Assembly (NCBI GenBank): GCA_022885665.1
Contig: JAGQDJ010000260.1
Span: forward strand, 372,001 to 436,000
DNA: 64,000 bases
Direction of reading: 5' to 3'
Origin: Triops longicaudatus
Lineage: Eukaryota; Arthropoda; Branchiopoda; Notostraca; Triopsidae
Under the pieces are notes generated by a model, which was given only the letters and a program-made list of their open reading frames with translations, made no database searches and was not told the origin of the DNA. Below are positions 53,601-64,000 of the stretch, piece after piece. A program made the position numbers and the translations under genes. The stretch's first letter is position 1, and every line of letters starts with the position of its first letter.

Positions 53601-54093
53601 AAAAATATTTATTCATTCTAGGAAACAAAATAGGTTGCAGACTGAGGGAATAAATATTAATATGAAACAAACGGTAAAATCATTGGTTTTAGCTGTATTA
53701 GTGATACAAAATTAATCCGCAAAATACCAACACGTTTGAAAAATCTGCAATGGACGGTTAAACAGTGCAACCGTAAAACATTGCAATCGTAAGAAAAAGC
53801 AATAACTGACGTCTAATGAATAAGTTCAGAAAAGGTATATTAGATATAAATAGATGTCGCATACCTGCCCCAACTGTCGTCAGAAATACTTCCGTGGATA
53901 ATGAGCGTGCCACAGGAAGACGCCGCATCCAAGTGTCCTTTGAGCATCCAATCATCGACGCCGGGGAGCGTCGCTACTTCTTCTTGGCCCTGTGGGTCTT
54001 GCCGCGACATATGTTCCAACTGAAATTTTTCTTCTTGGGTCAAATCTTCGCTATCGCTATCCTCCTTCCGGCAGTTTGAAAAAAAGTTTGTTT
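50674..54093 (-). CDS. AMOT-like: angiomotin family scaffold (5' end unresolved)
   Basis: Ten exons join in phase: 54093-53865, 53468-52884, 52820-52625, 52571-52286, 52227-52082, 52021-51696, 51638-51543, 51367-51246, 51185-50833 and 50739-50674, giving 800 residues. Family marks: RQDPQGQEEV near the N end (human RQEPQGQE); a PPAY motif (KPPPAYSSV) of the type that binds the WW domains of YAP/Yorkie; then the angiomotin coiled coil with CEKRETLH, LETEIRRLQEVNR, AHIEVLDAALTNAQA, LALEAETAHWEQRYLEE and EEKDAML. The last exon ends YWRL, a hydrophobic PDZ ligand comparable to EYLI of vertebrate AMOT. Angiomotins link tight-junction polarity proteins and actin to Hippo signalling. The first listed exon opens with a splice acceptor and in-frame sequence, so at least one earlier exon is missing, unless translation starts at its internal ATG (MSRQDPQGQ). 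Confidence 0.88.
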
Positions 54094-57000
54094 CTGGTAC
54101 AAAGAAAAAAGGGTAGAAAAAAATAAATAAATTTCTTCTTTAGAAATCACGGATCATCTTTCCGAATTGTGCTATTCCTCCTAGGAAGCGATTCCCTTGG
54201 TAAACAAGAAGCGTTTTTCCCGTTCAACGTAAGATGTTATTTAGAAATCTGTTGGGAAATTGAGTTCCCCAAAGGCTTCAATGAAACTGTCGTCTTTTCC
54301 GCAGAAAAGGGTTTCCAACGGTTGAAAACTAGAGCTTTCTGAACAAACACGTCAAGCTGCAAGGGAAACCTTATCTTATTTCAAGGTCGCAAAGGCCATA
54401 ATTTCGTTTCTGCTCATCAACTTAAAAATTCGGCGGAATTTGAAGCACAAGAATTTCAGGATTTTTCGTCAAGGATCACTGCTTACTCAAAATGCTTAAC
54501 TATTTCCTTTCTACGAAAGTGCTTAGTTCATGAAGGAAAAACCCAACAAAGCTTTCAGAACAGAAATACACCAAAACTAAAAATAAACACTCATTCCGAA
54601 AAAGGCCCAGAAAGGAAATGTTCGTATTTCGCACAACTAGGCTTGCTTTTTAAAAGTGAAACTTCTGAATTGTAGGAGTTTAAAGTGTGTCAAATGTCAA
54701 ACACATTTGACACTCGCGAAGTCCGTTAAAATAAAAATTTGCGAAAAGAAACTTCCTTCACAGAAAAGTTCTAAAAACATACCTTCATTGTATACTATAC
54801 TATATCTTCACTCCCACGGCAAATGAATAGTACTGAACAAATAAGTAAACAATAGGAAATTCTTTCGGACTTAGGGACCTAAGTGATACTTGCTATCTTT
54901 GTTTGGATTAGTGGACTAGTATTGCTAGCTGTTTTTAGACTTTCACTTGAATCGAAATTAGTAAAAAAATTAGCGAACAGCAAACGAATTGTATCAATAT
55001 GATGAAACAACAGACGTGAAGCCTAATGAATCCGACCAGAATGCATGAAAATTCGTTAAACAATTCGAAGTATTACAAATGCGAATAAATCGGACAAGAC
55101 CAAAACAAATGTCCAAAGCAAACCTTGACACTAGGTCTAATTTTACAAACACAGCCTCGTGTTTTTATCTAATCAGTCTTGACATCAGTTTCATTCAGCG
55201 TTTGCTTTGTTTCCTCAAAGTTTGAAAAGTAAATTCTCGACGAAAAAAAAATTGCCATGCCAAATGAAATAAGCTGAAAACTATTCTCAAATTCACTTTA
55301 AGAAAATAAACTACAAAGAAAAACAGAAGCTATAACCAGTCTACTAAAACCAGTCCAGTAAACAAAAAACATTCGTTGAACTTGTGTGCGAACCGTGTTA
55401 GTCGAAGGTGTAAAGCAAACACTAGCTGGGCATAATTCTCCAAAAACAGTCTAGTGTTTTGTCTTATCTAACCTACCATCGGCTCCATTGAATGTTAAGA
55501 AGAAAACAAGATCACTGGAAAACCGAACATGTAGATTTTGCCCAGAAACTCTGGCTATAGGAAGTATGCTACAAGCGTAGTCTTCCGCAATCTCGGCTGT
55601 GAATAATAATAACACGGACTTACACTAAAAGACCGTCACTTCACATTCAGTGAACTCGTTACCATTATGTCTAAGCTCAACTTCCGTCTTACAAGCCTCT
55701 TCCGTATTCTCAAAGCGGAAAGTACAGGTAACCTACACGTTTCCCTCAAAACCACGAAATTTCAATGTAAGCTTCCTGGTACAAAATACTCCCTCTTTCT
55801 TTGACTTTGGCTCCCAAACACTCAACAAACTAATAGTTTAATCATACTGAAATAAATGAAATTGAAAAAATAAACTTTTTCCAATTTACCTGTAGCACTC
55901 GGACATGTTACATTCGCTTGCATTTCTTATTCCTCGGTAAGAAATAATTCTCATTCGGCAACTGCACAAAATCCCGCTCGCGCCAAGAAATTCCACGCGG
56001 AATGCGACTTCACTTGAGAAACGCCAAGGAAGTAAAGTGTGTTTGGGAAGGGGGGGGGGGGACCTGGAATGAGTAAACATTTTACCATTAAACACCTTTG
56101 GCCACGCCTCCTTTTACTCTACGCACACATGCAAGGCAGATGTTCCCTACAACCGACTCGTTCCATTCGGGGACAGCTGTTCCCCCCCGAACTTTCCTGA
56201 CACCTTCTAACCCCTATCCCCCCCTCTTTTTCCCCTATATGCCATAGCAACAATCCAACCGACCGGCATGATCAGATCTCGCAGCTGCTTCTTTCTTCTC
56301 GTGCTGAACTGTGGAGCCTCCTATTTCCCCCTCTCGTCTCTTCCTGTCCCACAACAAGCATAATAAAAGACGGACTTGGGAAGTTATGAACGCGACGACG
56401 ACGGGGACAAGGTTATGACACAAAAAGCCCTTTAAAATTGCTTTGCGCCGGCATGAGTAAAAAGAAGAACAAATTCTTTCGCCTATCTACGTTTGCCAAC
56501 GACGGAATCGTTTGGAATGCGCTCAAGAATTACAAGCTAAATGGCTTCCAAGCCCAGAACTCGACGACTATTTATAGCGTCTTTGGTATGGCTGGGAATG
56601 CCACGCAAGTGGGCGGTAGACACTCTTGGGAGATTCGGTGATGCTGCGCGAGAAGAACTTGACATTTCGGACCGGGAGGAAGACAGCAAAGATACAGAAA
56701 TATTAGCTCCGCCTTTTTTCGGCTTTGTTTCCATTCCATTCCAATTCCACCACCAAGAGCGTTGTGGCCCAAACTGTATCCAAGAATTCCTTTCTTTCCC
56801 CCGAGTTTGAAACATACACTTGTGCCCGTAGAAAAAAAAGGACTCAATTAAAAGTGTGTATTAATTAAGGGCCCTCACTTGCGGGTTTATCTAGAAAAGT
56901 CAGATACTTTTTTTCGGCCGAGAGCGTTGAGCGAAAGGACGGTAATTTGATCCAACGACAAGGTCTGAAATGTAACTATATTCCTTTTCTATCTGGTAAC

Positions 57001-58042
57001 ACCATCCACGTTGCAATCCAAGTCACTAAGTAACACATAAAGCTGAGATTTCTCGTACTCAACCTTGAATAGTTTTGTCACTTTTGTTCGAAGGGTGTAC
57101 GGCGCCTTTTTAAAGTGAATCGAATTTTTGCTTGGCTCCGCGTCACTGATTTATGAGTCACAGAATCTAAAAAACACTGACTGAAAAGAATTTTCGTCTC
57201 GCAGTCTAAAGGCGTGTTGGACTGACTCACCGTCGACAACAAAGTTTCCCTCCGTCTCGTTCTTCGGCTTCTCAACAACTTGTCTGCCCGCAAGTTCGCG
57301 CGTGCAGCAAATGTTAAGACTCTACGGGAGATTAGCGCATGACTCACGCCATCTGGGAATATTCATTTATACTATGAGTCACGCCTGCGCGATTCCCTTT
57401 CCACCGTTCGAGTGACGCTAGGCCGTATGGGTTTTATCAAATTAATTAAAACCAATTTGAACCACGTGTGTGCACTACAGAAGAAGAGTAACGCAAGGTC
57501 GATAAAGCCACCAATTACCATGTCCGCAATATTCTAGGGCTACTTCCTTAGCCTATACGAGCCAAAGCACATGGCCGGGGCTTCTTGGCAAGAGATGGGC
57601 AACCTGACGGTTTCGCGCCTCTGTTACCCAACCGAATTACGGGGTATCTTGTCCGATAGGGATTTACAGTAATGTCGGATGCACCGTCCCGTTTGAGCTC
57701 CCATTGAAGGCTTCGAAATCAACCTTTTCCTTTTAGACTCTATTGTATACATTCCACAATTGGACAGACGGAGACGGTCAATTCGGAAGTTTTGCAGTCT
57801 GCCCCGCCGACTACACGTTTTGTACATTTACTAACAGGAAGGATACAATTACCGAAAGTCCTGTACCTTGAACACCGGCACATGTGGCGTGCACCAAACG
57901 CCGAATGGTTGAGTCCGTCTCGGACAAATTCCGATACTCGAGAGTCAGGACACAGTTCCCCATTTAAAGTTAGACCCAGACAAAGCAATTTATGGAGCTG
58001 CTTTCATATTTTATGTGTTTCGCATTTTATTTGATGTGTAAG

Positions 58043-58125
58043 CAGGGGCGCAGCGAAGGGGAGGGCCCGGGGGGCCAGGCGCCCCCCCCCCATGAAATTG
58101 CTTTCTTGTGTGCAAGTTTCCTTGA
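58043..58125 (+). mobile_element. hAT-like transposon end, copy 1
   Basis: The segment starts CAGGGGCGCAGCGAAGG, the typical terminal sequence of hAT elements, and runs through C/G-rich sequence into ATGAAATTGCTTTCTTGTGT. A second segment at 58910 shares both parts in the same orientation. No transposase is encoded and the opposite end was not found, so these are non-autonomous or broken copies. Confidence 0.6.
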
Positions 58126-58499
58126 TGCAGCATAAAAAAAAGTTGTCCCCCCCAAAAAAATCCCCCCCCCCCCCGATTTTTTTTTACAGAAGAAAAGTGC
58201 TTGTAATAAAATTTCTAGCGAATTAGTCGCGCTTGACAGCGACAAATCCACGGTGCTAATTTTGTTTCTGCCAATAAAAGTTTGTTGTACTGGAACAATT
58301 ATTATCGTATTTATTAATTTTATTGGAATTACAAAGATTATGGTAATTCTGACGTAACCTAATTAACCGACATGTCTGCAATTTGGAAATTAAGGAATGC
58401 AAATTGTCAGCCTCGACGAGAGGATTCCGAATCTGTAAGAATGATTGCGCTAGCCCTTCAAATAAGCGAGAAAAATGAGCTTGAATATGAAATTATGCC

Positions 58500-58795
58500 C
58501 TGAGGGCGTCTCAGGAGCCAAAAATTTTGAAATCCCATAAGGAATAACATGGGAAAAAGTGCCAGCATCATGCCTCGCTCACCCTTTCCTATCCCTTTTC
58601 ATGCTACCCATGCTGTTTCCAGTGGTACTCGTAGTAATCCCATTATATTGGGATATACCAGGTACCTTAGGAAGCAGGCTAGGGCACAGTCAGGGATTTT
58701 TCCTATGAAAAACCAAACTGCAGACATGGGGATTCGAACCCAGGAACTTACGATCTCAAGGCAATGCCTTAGACCACTCAGCCAAAGCGCTTTAG
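58500..58795 (-). mobile_element. tRNA-derived SINE
   Basis: Read on the minus strand, 58795-58720 has a tRNA-like head with a polymerase III A box (TGGCTGAGTGG at 58784-58774) and B box (GGTTCGAATCC at 58740-58730). The D-arm resembles tRNA-Leu or tRNA-Ser. The acceptor stem does not pair and the anticodon arm is poor, so it is not a working tRNA. An unrelated body follows to roughly 58500; that boundary is a guess. Confidence 0.65.
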
Positions 58796-58909
58796 TTAGA
58801 TTTTCTTATTTGATATATAAATCTTACTTATGGTTGTTGATCGTTCACGTCATTTATGAAGACTAGAGCTGTTCATTTATTATTTCTTAGAATTCTTTCA
58901 GGTAGGGAA

Positions 58910-58968
58910 CAGGGGCGCAGCGAAGGCCCCTCCCCCGCGAAATTATTTTCTTGTGTGCAAGTAAGCAC
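58910..58968 (+). mobile_element. hAT-like transposon end, copy 2
   Basis: Starts CAGGGGCGCAGCGAAGG and continues to GCGAAATTATTTTCTTGTGT, matching the segment at 58043 apart from a shorter C/G-rich middle. Its 3' boundary is not recognised. Confidence 0.6.
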
Positions 58969-59232
58969 AGTGAAACTGTTACGAAAATTTGAAACTTTTA
59001 ATATTGGCAATACTAACCTATCATCGGCTTTCCTCACAGAATGTCACATGAAATAAATACCGCTTTACCACCAACACATTTTGTTTGCATAATTTCTCAT
59101 TTACTGACTACAATTTAAAAAAAATTCGTACATATGATACAGGTTTGTAATACACAAATTTTTCACCAGCAAACAACAGAAAAAGAAAAAAAATCACCTT
59201 AAAAAAACGTACGATAAGCTTTCCAGGAAATC

Positions 59233-61401
59233 TTACGCTTTGTCAGCGTCCGAATCTTGCGTGAGCAAAAAAATATTATCCGAGGAAAACTCTTCCTCGC
59301 TTCCCTTTTCACAGATCACCACCACTGTATCGACAATTTGGTCCGGTAACAAGCTACCCATATCTACCTCAACGTTCTCCGCTGCTTCGGTTACCAGGCC
59401 TTCTTGTCCCGCCTCTACTACCGTCACCACTTCTGCGGCTTCTCCCGTTCCATTGGCAGTTGCACTGCTGCGCATGCGTTCTTTCAACACCGGGCATCGC
59501 ATACGCCGGATATGTCTCAGCATTTGTTCCCTCGCCGAGAAGACTTTCTTACATTCCGGACATTCCGTCTGATTCATTCGGGTATGGGTATTTATATGGA
59601 GTTTAAGCTTGCTGGCGGAGCTGAACATCCGGCCGCAGTGTTCACACTGATACGGCAATGTCCCACTGTGACGCAATAAATGAATTTTGAGATTACTCAC
59701 ATGAGTGTACGCCTTATCGCACAAATGACATTTGTACGGAAAACTGTCGCCATGTTTCTTCTCGTGGTACCGGAGTCTCGAAATGCTATCGAATTTTTCG
59801 TGACACGTGTCACATTCATAGGGCAATTCTCCCTTATGCATATTTGCGTGAGCTTTGTACGAAAATTTGGTATAACACAGCTTCCCGCATTCTTCGCATT
59901 GATACAGAGGACGTTTGGTACCCGAGCATTGGTGTTCTTCAAACCAAACCCTGGAATTGTACGAAATTCCGCACACTTGGCATTCAAAATTCGCTCTTCC
60001 GTCCTTGTTGCGTACTTTCCGTTTACGCCGATTTACCCCACAGCGCACAAACTGTGGCTCCTCATCTTCTGTCTCCTGATTCCCCTCTTTCGCCACAGTT
60101 TCATTGACCGAATCGGACCCACCACCTGTTTCTTCTGCTGTTTCAACCGAAGCAGTTTCCTGACCCAGGTCTGCACAAGCTTCAGCCACGGCCTTTTCGA
60201 AGGTTTGTCCGTCCCCGGTGGGTCTAGCGTCAGGCGCTGTTGTACTCGCAGGATTCTCCGGCGGTGTCTTGTGGGTTTTTATGTGGTTTTTTAGGTTCGT
60301 TGAGTGAGTATAGGTTTTCCCGCAAATTGTGCATTCAAAAGGCTTGCCGCGAACGTGTTTGCGCTCATGGTAGCGCATAGTACTGTAGCATTTGAAGCGC
60401 TGGCCGCACACTGAGCAGACATAAGGATCCACACCTTCATGAATGCGCACGTGGGAATCTAAAGAGAACTTGGTATGCAGAATTTGGCCGCAATGGGGAC
60501 AATCGTAAGTTTTGTCTTCCTTAGGTTTCGAACATGTGTGTTCGTCGAACCAAACTTTGGATCGGTATCGTGCGCCACACAAGTTGCAGACGTACCGTGG
60601 CTCACGGACTCCGACCGTCCCCATTTTTGTCGGAACGGGATTTTCCAGCGAGGTGTCAGCTGCGGTCACCGGTACTGACGTTGAAGTTTCGGCAGCAACC
60701 GTGGATTCTGGACTGGCGTCGGACATTGTTTGGTCTACGCTTGTGTCGTTCGCTGCAGGAACTTTAATACCTTTCTTGCGCAGACGGTAAAGAACTTTAA
60801 GGTACGGGTCGCGGTACCGGAACTTGGCAGACTTTTGGGCCGGGAGCGAAGGCTTAGACGGCTGGAGACGCTTCATGGGTTTCATATCTGTCCAAGAGGT
60901 TTTTCCGGATTTTGTTTTAATGCCCCAGTTGATGTTGAGAGGTGGTTTATTTTTAATAAGCGGTTTCGTACGACTGGGATCTTCTCCATTTCCGTCAGAA
61001 GGGGCAGAAGATAGGTTGGGTTCGGGAGGCGTTTCGCCAACGGTTTCGGGAGACGGGGAAGACGTAGGCGGAACTTGGACTAAGGACGAGCAATTGCTGA
61101 CGTTCAGGGGAGGCTTTATGGTAGACGGGGGAGGCTTGGAAACTAGCGAAGAGCAATCTTCGGTTTGGACGCCACGGGTTTGTGTACATTGCTGAAGGTC
61201 GATGTTGAGAAGGATGATGTCGTTGACATGATCAATTGCCAGCGAGCCTTTGACAAAATAACCAATGTTAAAGGTGGTTTCGCTAGAGCTCGGGTCTTTC
61301 GGTAGCTGGACGAGAGGTGCGCTCAAATTTTGACAAAGCTTACTCAAGTCAGCTTCATCCAGCTGCAAACGCAACGAGAGCTTGCCTTCTTCAATTTCCA
61401 T
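59233..61401 (-). CDS. C2H2 zinc-finger protein with duplicated finger cassette
   Basis: An unbroken frame of 722 residues from ATG at 61401. An N-terminal region without fingers (about residues 1-270, rich in P and S) is followed by four fingers (about 271-386), an acidic linker, then six fingers (about 470-665) and an acidic end. Each cluster starts with an odd finger whose fourth ligand is Cys, spaced HxC (VWFDEHTC and VWFEEHQC). The next three fingers correspond one to one between clusters (TKFSLDSH/TKFSYKAH, MRYHERKH/LRYHEKKH, THSTNLKNH/THVSNLKIH). Two more fingers close the second cluster. It is presumably a nuclear DNA-binding regulator; no orthologue is claimed. A splice acceptor (TTTTCAG) ends at 61421, so a 5' UTR intron is likely, and an upstream ATG at 61420 overlaps the start out of frame. 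Confidence 0.9.
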   Translation of the reverse strand: MEIEEGKLSLRLQLDEADLSKLCQNLSAPLVQLPKDPSSSETTFNIGYFVKGSLAIDHVNDIILLNIDLQQCTQTRGVQTEDCSSLVSKPPPSTIKPPLNVSNCSSLVQVPPTSSPSPETVGETPPEPNLSSAPSDGNGEDPSRTKPLIKNKPPLNINWGIKTKSGKTSWTDMKPMKRLQPSKPSLPAQKSAKFRYRDPYLKVLYRLRKKGIKVPAANDTSVDQTMSDASPESTVAAETSTSVPVTAADTSLENPVPTKMGTVGVREPRYVCNLCGARYRSKVWFDEHTCSKPKEDKTYDCPHCGQILHTKFSLDSHVRIHEGVDPYVCSVCGQRFKCYSTMRYHERKHVRGKPFECTICGKTYTHSTNLKNHIKTHKTPPENPASTTAPDARPTGDGQTFEKAVAEACADLGQETASVETAEETGGGSDSVNETVAKEGNQETEDEEPQFVRCGVNRRKRKVRNKDGRANFECQVCGISYNSRVWFEEHQCSGTKRPLYQCEECGKLCYTKFSYKAHANMHKGELPYECDTCHEKFDSISRLRYHEKKHGDSFPYKCHLCDKAYTHVSNLKIHLLRHSGTLPYQCEHCGRMFSSASKLKLHINTHTRMNQTECPECKKVFSAREQMLRHIRRMRCPVLKERMRSSATANGTGEAAEVVTVVEAGQEGLVTEAAENVEVDMGSLLPDQIVDTVVVICEKGSEEEFSSDNIFLLTQDSDADKA

Positions 61402-62709
61402 TCTGCCCTGGTTTTCTCATCTGAAAACGAAATAACATAAACAGCACTTGGGAGAAAAATGTATTTACCTGACTATAACGAAGAATACTACGAGTATTGC
61501 CGATCAACAATGAAGAAAAAATAACAGGCTGTCCACGTATTCCTAACAAAAAAAGCAAACATGAATTATACTATTTATTTGATTTATTATTGCTTATATA
61601 CTTGTATACTACGGAATTCGCAAGAGTAGATTCGGAAAGACATTTGACTGTCAGTTTACTTATTTATATCACCACATTCACACCAATTCTGTGGGAAATT
61701 TTCAAAGATGCGACAGATGCACCGTGATTATTACTAAAGCATACATATTTTTATTATTTAAGACAATTCCAATAAATTAGTTGAACAACTATTATTATCA
61801 TGCATATATATGCGGTAGCGAGCTTACTTGTTTGAAAGATAAGAACAGAACCCTTTTATTTCTCCTAAAAATTAGACAGTTATGGACTAGCCCTCACGAA
61901 AATTGTCAACGTATATTAAATTGTTTCTCCAACGCGCTCCAAGGTGGTGCAAAAGTTCCCTTAACAAGAATAAAGCCTGCCACTAGATGGCAGGCAATGT
62001 ATTCCCCCGCCAAAAAATGCGATTCGCGAAAAGTACTGGAAAGAGTCCACAAACTCGGAAGCGAGCCAAAGTTAAGCGACCACGTTAAGTACATTTTAAT
62101 CGCCCGACGGTTTTGCTGTGAAATCTTAAACCCGAATCTGACTGATTGATCATTATTAGCGATTGATAATGTTAAGATAGCGAAAGAATGTGCAAAAATG
62201 ACACACTAACGATATGAAGCAGAGAAAAAAAACGCTGAACGAAGGGAGATGAAAAATTGCATTCGAAGACGAAGCAAACGAGACTACGGAGTAAATACAA
62301 ACGTCAAGGAGTAATTTTTTAAAAAATATTATTAGTTGTAAAATTTATGGCTCCTCAATAAAGGATGGTTTGCCACTCGACCTGGTAGTTCCATCATCTT
62401 CAAGTTTCTATCCACATTTACGCAACCGATATAAATAAACAGCGGCAAAAATAATATTGCATATATAGTATTTCGCTACTTTCATCTCTTACGAATGTAA
62501 TTCAGATTTTACAGTCACTAAATTCTACATGATTAGATTTTCAACGCAATAACATATGTAACGAGTCGTCAAACCAGAATGACTAGGCATCACAATAAAT
62601 GGGCAGCAAATTTCTCATAAAAATCGGAATGCATTCTTTTTCTTACGAGGCATGTATGAAATATAGATTTGGCCACTTCAACGTTAAACGTTACTGCCCT
62701 AAATGCTTT
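61402..62709. other. intergenic region
   Basis: AT-rich, between two minus-strand genes. It should hold the promoter and a 5' UTR exon of the zinc-finger gene, and the 3' UTR of the gene ending at 62710. A plus-strand frame at 61781-62149 has no recognisable features. Confidence 0.5.
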
Positions 62710-63724
62710 CTATACCGGGGGCCTGGCCCTGGATAATTTAAAGGAACTTGCAGAATTCGCCAGCGCTTCCGTCCTGAGCGTCATCGATGAAAATAAATCA
62801 TCCAGATTCGCCGCTGTGACGTCGGATTTTTCAGACATTCGCTCTTCTATATTCGCACGTTTATCCGCTTCGTCTCGCTTTTCTTTACACCTGTCAGCTT
62901 CCCCGTCCTCTGTCATCACAACCAGTTTATTGACTTCCGTTTCTTCCCCGTCTTCCACCTTTTCTCCATTTTCTTGTAAAACTTCGTCATCATTTGGCGA
63001 GAATACGTCCGGAGTTTTCGGCGCGCAAGAGCTCACGCTTTTCACTTTTAACTCGGGTGACATTAATGTCGGCTCGGCCAACCATAACAACTCTTCTTGA
63101 GAGTAATGCGAATTTTGTAACAGTCGAGGCAGACATATGGTTTCTGAACTTACTGGCGGCACGTTCGGTATCGGATCGTCCCAACTGATTTGCGGAAAGG
63201 AATTATTCCGAATATCGCCCATTTTTCTAAAACTCTCTTCTTTGACGTGATAATCCAGACCTCGGTCCAAGGACACACTCTTGGTCGAGAAAGCGGGCGA
63301 CTTGAGGAGAGGCAAACTTGCGGCATGAAGAACGGACAACACGGGAGGAAGATACAGTTGATCTTCTCTTTCTTTCGGCGAGCCTGGAGCTGGTTTATCC
63401 ATCATCATCAAATTGGCCAGTCCGTCAGCACTTGACCTGACACGTCGGCTTTCCAAGCTACCGGAACTGCCCCTAGGGCCCGAGTGGCACTGAACGGGGT
63501 GGCTTAAAGATTGAAAGCTATGCCGCAGCATGGAATGGAGACTGGCCTCGCTTCCTCCCAAGGATCGCGTCACTCGGTGTCCTTTAATCTCTTTCGGGTT
63601 CACAGGATGGTACTTGGGCTTTGCTTCATAGTCTACAAAGTCCGGAATGGCCAATAACGTGTTCTGACTATCGTTAGAAAGACGTCGTTGCGATCCTCCT
63701 TTTATCAAGCCGCTCGATTCATCA
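62710..63724 (-). CDS. last coding exon of an unrecognised protein
   Basis: A splice acceptor (CGTTTCAG) precedes 63724, and the frame (phase one) runs 337 residues to a stop at 62710. I do not recognise the family. The visible part is hydrophilic and probably disordered: serine-rich patches (TRSLGGSEASLHSML, GPRGSSGSLESRR), proline stretches, and a strongly acidic, charged segment around residues 235-305 (EVLQENGEKVEDGEETEV, EERMSEKSD). There is no signal peptide, membrane segment, zinc finger or enzyme motif. Segments such as LLAIPDFVDYE, FPQISWDDPIP and SQEELLWLAEP look like short conserved linear motifs. It is probably the C-terminal tail of a cytoplasmic or nuclear protein whose main domain lies right of the window. 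Confidence 0.65.
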
Positions 63725-64000
63725 CTGAAACGAAAGAAGTTTTCTTCAAATTACGAAACTTGACTCTCAAGATTGTACGGTGCTACAGCCACGCATTGTA
63801 ATAGAATAGCACTGATACTAATAAAAATGATTATGAAAACAATACCACTAATATACGTACCAATTCTATAACAATAGAACTAATAGTACAAAATGTTGCA
63901 TTTAACGAGCATCGGAAACATCATGCGATTTTTCCTGGTCTCAATAGGGTTCATTATAACAAATTCTACTAATACCAATAATGAGTGTAAGAAATAACGA
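63725..64000 (-). other. intron of the unrecognised gene, right edge
   Basis: AT-rich sequence upstream (minus strand) of the acceptor at 63725-63726. No further exon is visible before the window ends. Confidence 0.5.

Larger units (their letters stand above)
54094..59232. other. interval between angiomotin-like and zinc-finger genes
   Basis: The missing 5' exon(s) of the angiomotin-like gene should lie here or further right. I tested minus-strand donors near 55620, 55890, 57230 and 57350; none gives an ATG exon in the needed phase. The rest is AT-rich, with a run of 10 G near 56051 and, from 58043, hAT-like ends and a tRNA-derived SINE. Confidence 0.5.

Noticed and set aside
57078..57347. 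Open frame with a good donor (minus strand) as the first angiomotin exon
   Set aside because: Its phase (0) does not fit the next exon, which needs phase 1, and it does not resemble angiomotin N termini; it could only be a different transcript or UTR.
58720..58795. tRNA gene on the minus strand
   Set aside because: A and B boxes are good but the acceptor and anticodon stems do not pair; better read as a SINE head.
1..64000. CRISPR arrays, bacterial operons, phage or integrated animal viruses
   Set aside because: No spaced direct repeats, no ribosome-binding-site-led gene strings, and no polymerase, capsid or envelope motifs were seen in the translated frames.

Overview
The window reads as nuclear DNA of an invertebrate animal, most likely an arthropod that is not a drosophilid. 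The evidence is many short GT-AG introns inside metazoan-only gene families, a run of TTAGG-like pentamers at about 17450-17533, hAT-type transposon ends and a tRNA-derived SINE. The phylum is an inference: angiomotin is absent from Drosophila but present in other arthropods, and nothing here separates crustacean, chelicerate and myriapod.

Six genes can be supported, all identified by protein family. Exon borders were set by hand from splice sites and reading phase; they have not been checked against transcripts. (1) 7165-886, minus: an EVA1C-like receptor with a signal-peptide exon, two SUEL lectin domains and an acidic linker; its membrane end lies off the left edge. (2) 29198-27761, minus: a six-exon epoxide hydrolase of the EPHX4 (ABHD7) type, complete. 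(3) 32173-50545, plus: a 36-exon CELSR/Flamingo/Starry night gene whose joined exons stay in frame for 3166 residues. It has nine cadherin repeats, EGF and laminin-G domains, HormR, GAIN/GPS, seven membrane helices and a long tail. (4) 54093-50674, minus: an angiomotin (AMOT) family gene, tail to tail with CELSR with only 128 bases between the two stop codons; its 5' end is unresolved. (5) 61401-59233, minus: an uninterrupted zinc-finger protein of 722 residues. (6) 63724-62710, minus: the last exon of a protein I do not recognise.

The left half is gene-poor. Between the EVA1C first exon and EPHX4 lie about 20.6 kb in which I found no convincing exon. That stretch, together with the EVA1C first intron, carries four insertions of one 266-300 bp repeat with short target duplications, and a fifth diverged piece sits inside a long inverted repeat at 20297-20672. 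The angiomotin-zinc finger interval holds hAT-like ends and a SINE.

CELSR sets planar cell polarity at cell junctions. Angiomotin is a junction scaffold that binds YAP/Yorkie. Their adjacency is suggestive but may be chance. I see no wholly new system here. The most interesting points are the loss of the GPS catalytic histidine in the CELSR protein, a 12-base microexon in its tail, a missing EGF repeat, the duplicated four-finger cassette of the zinc-finger gene, and the repeat family.
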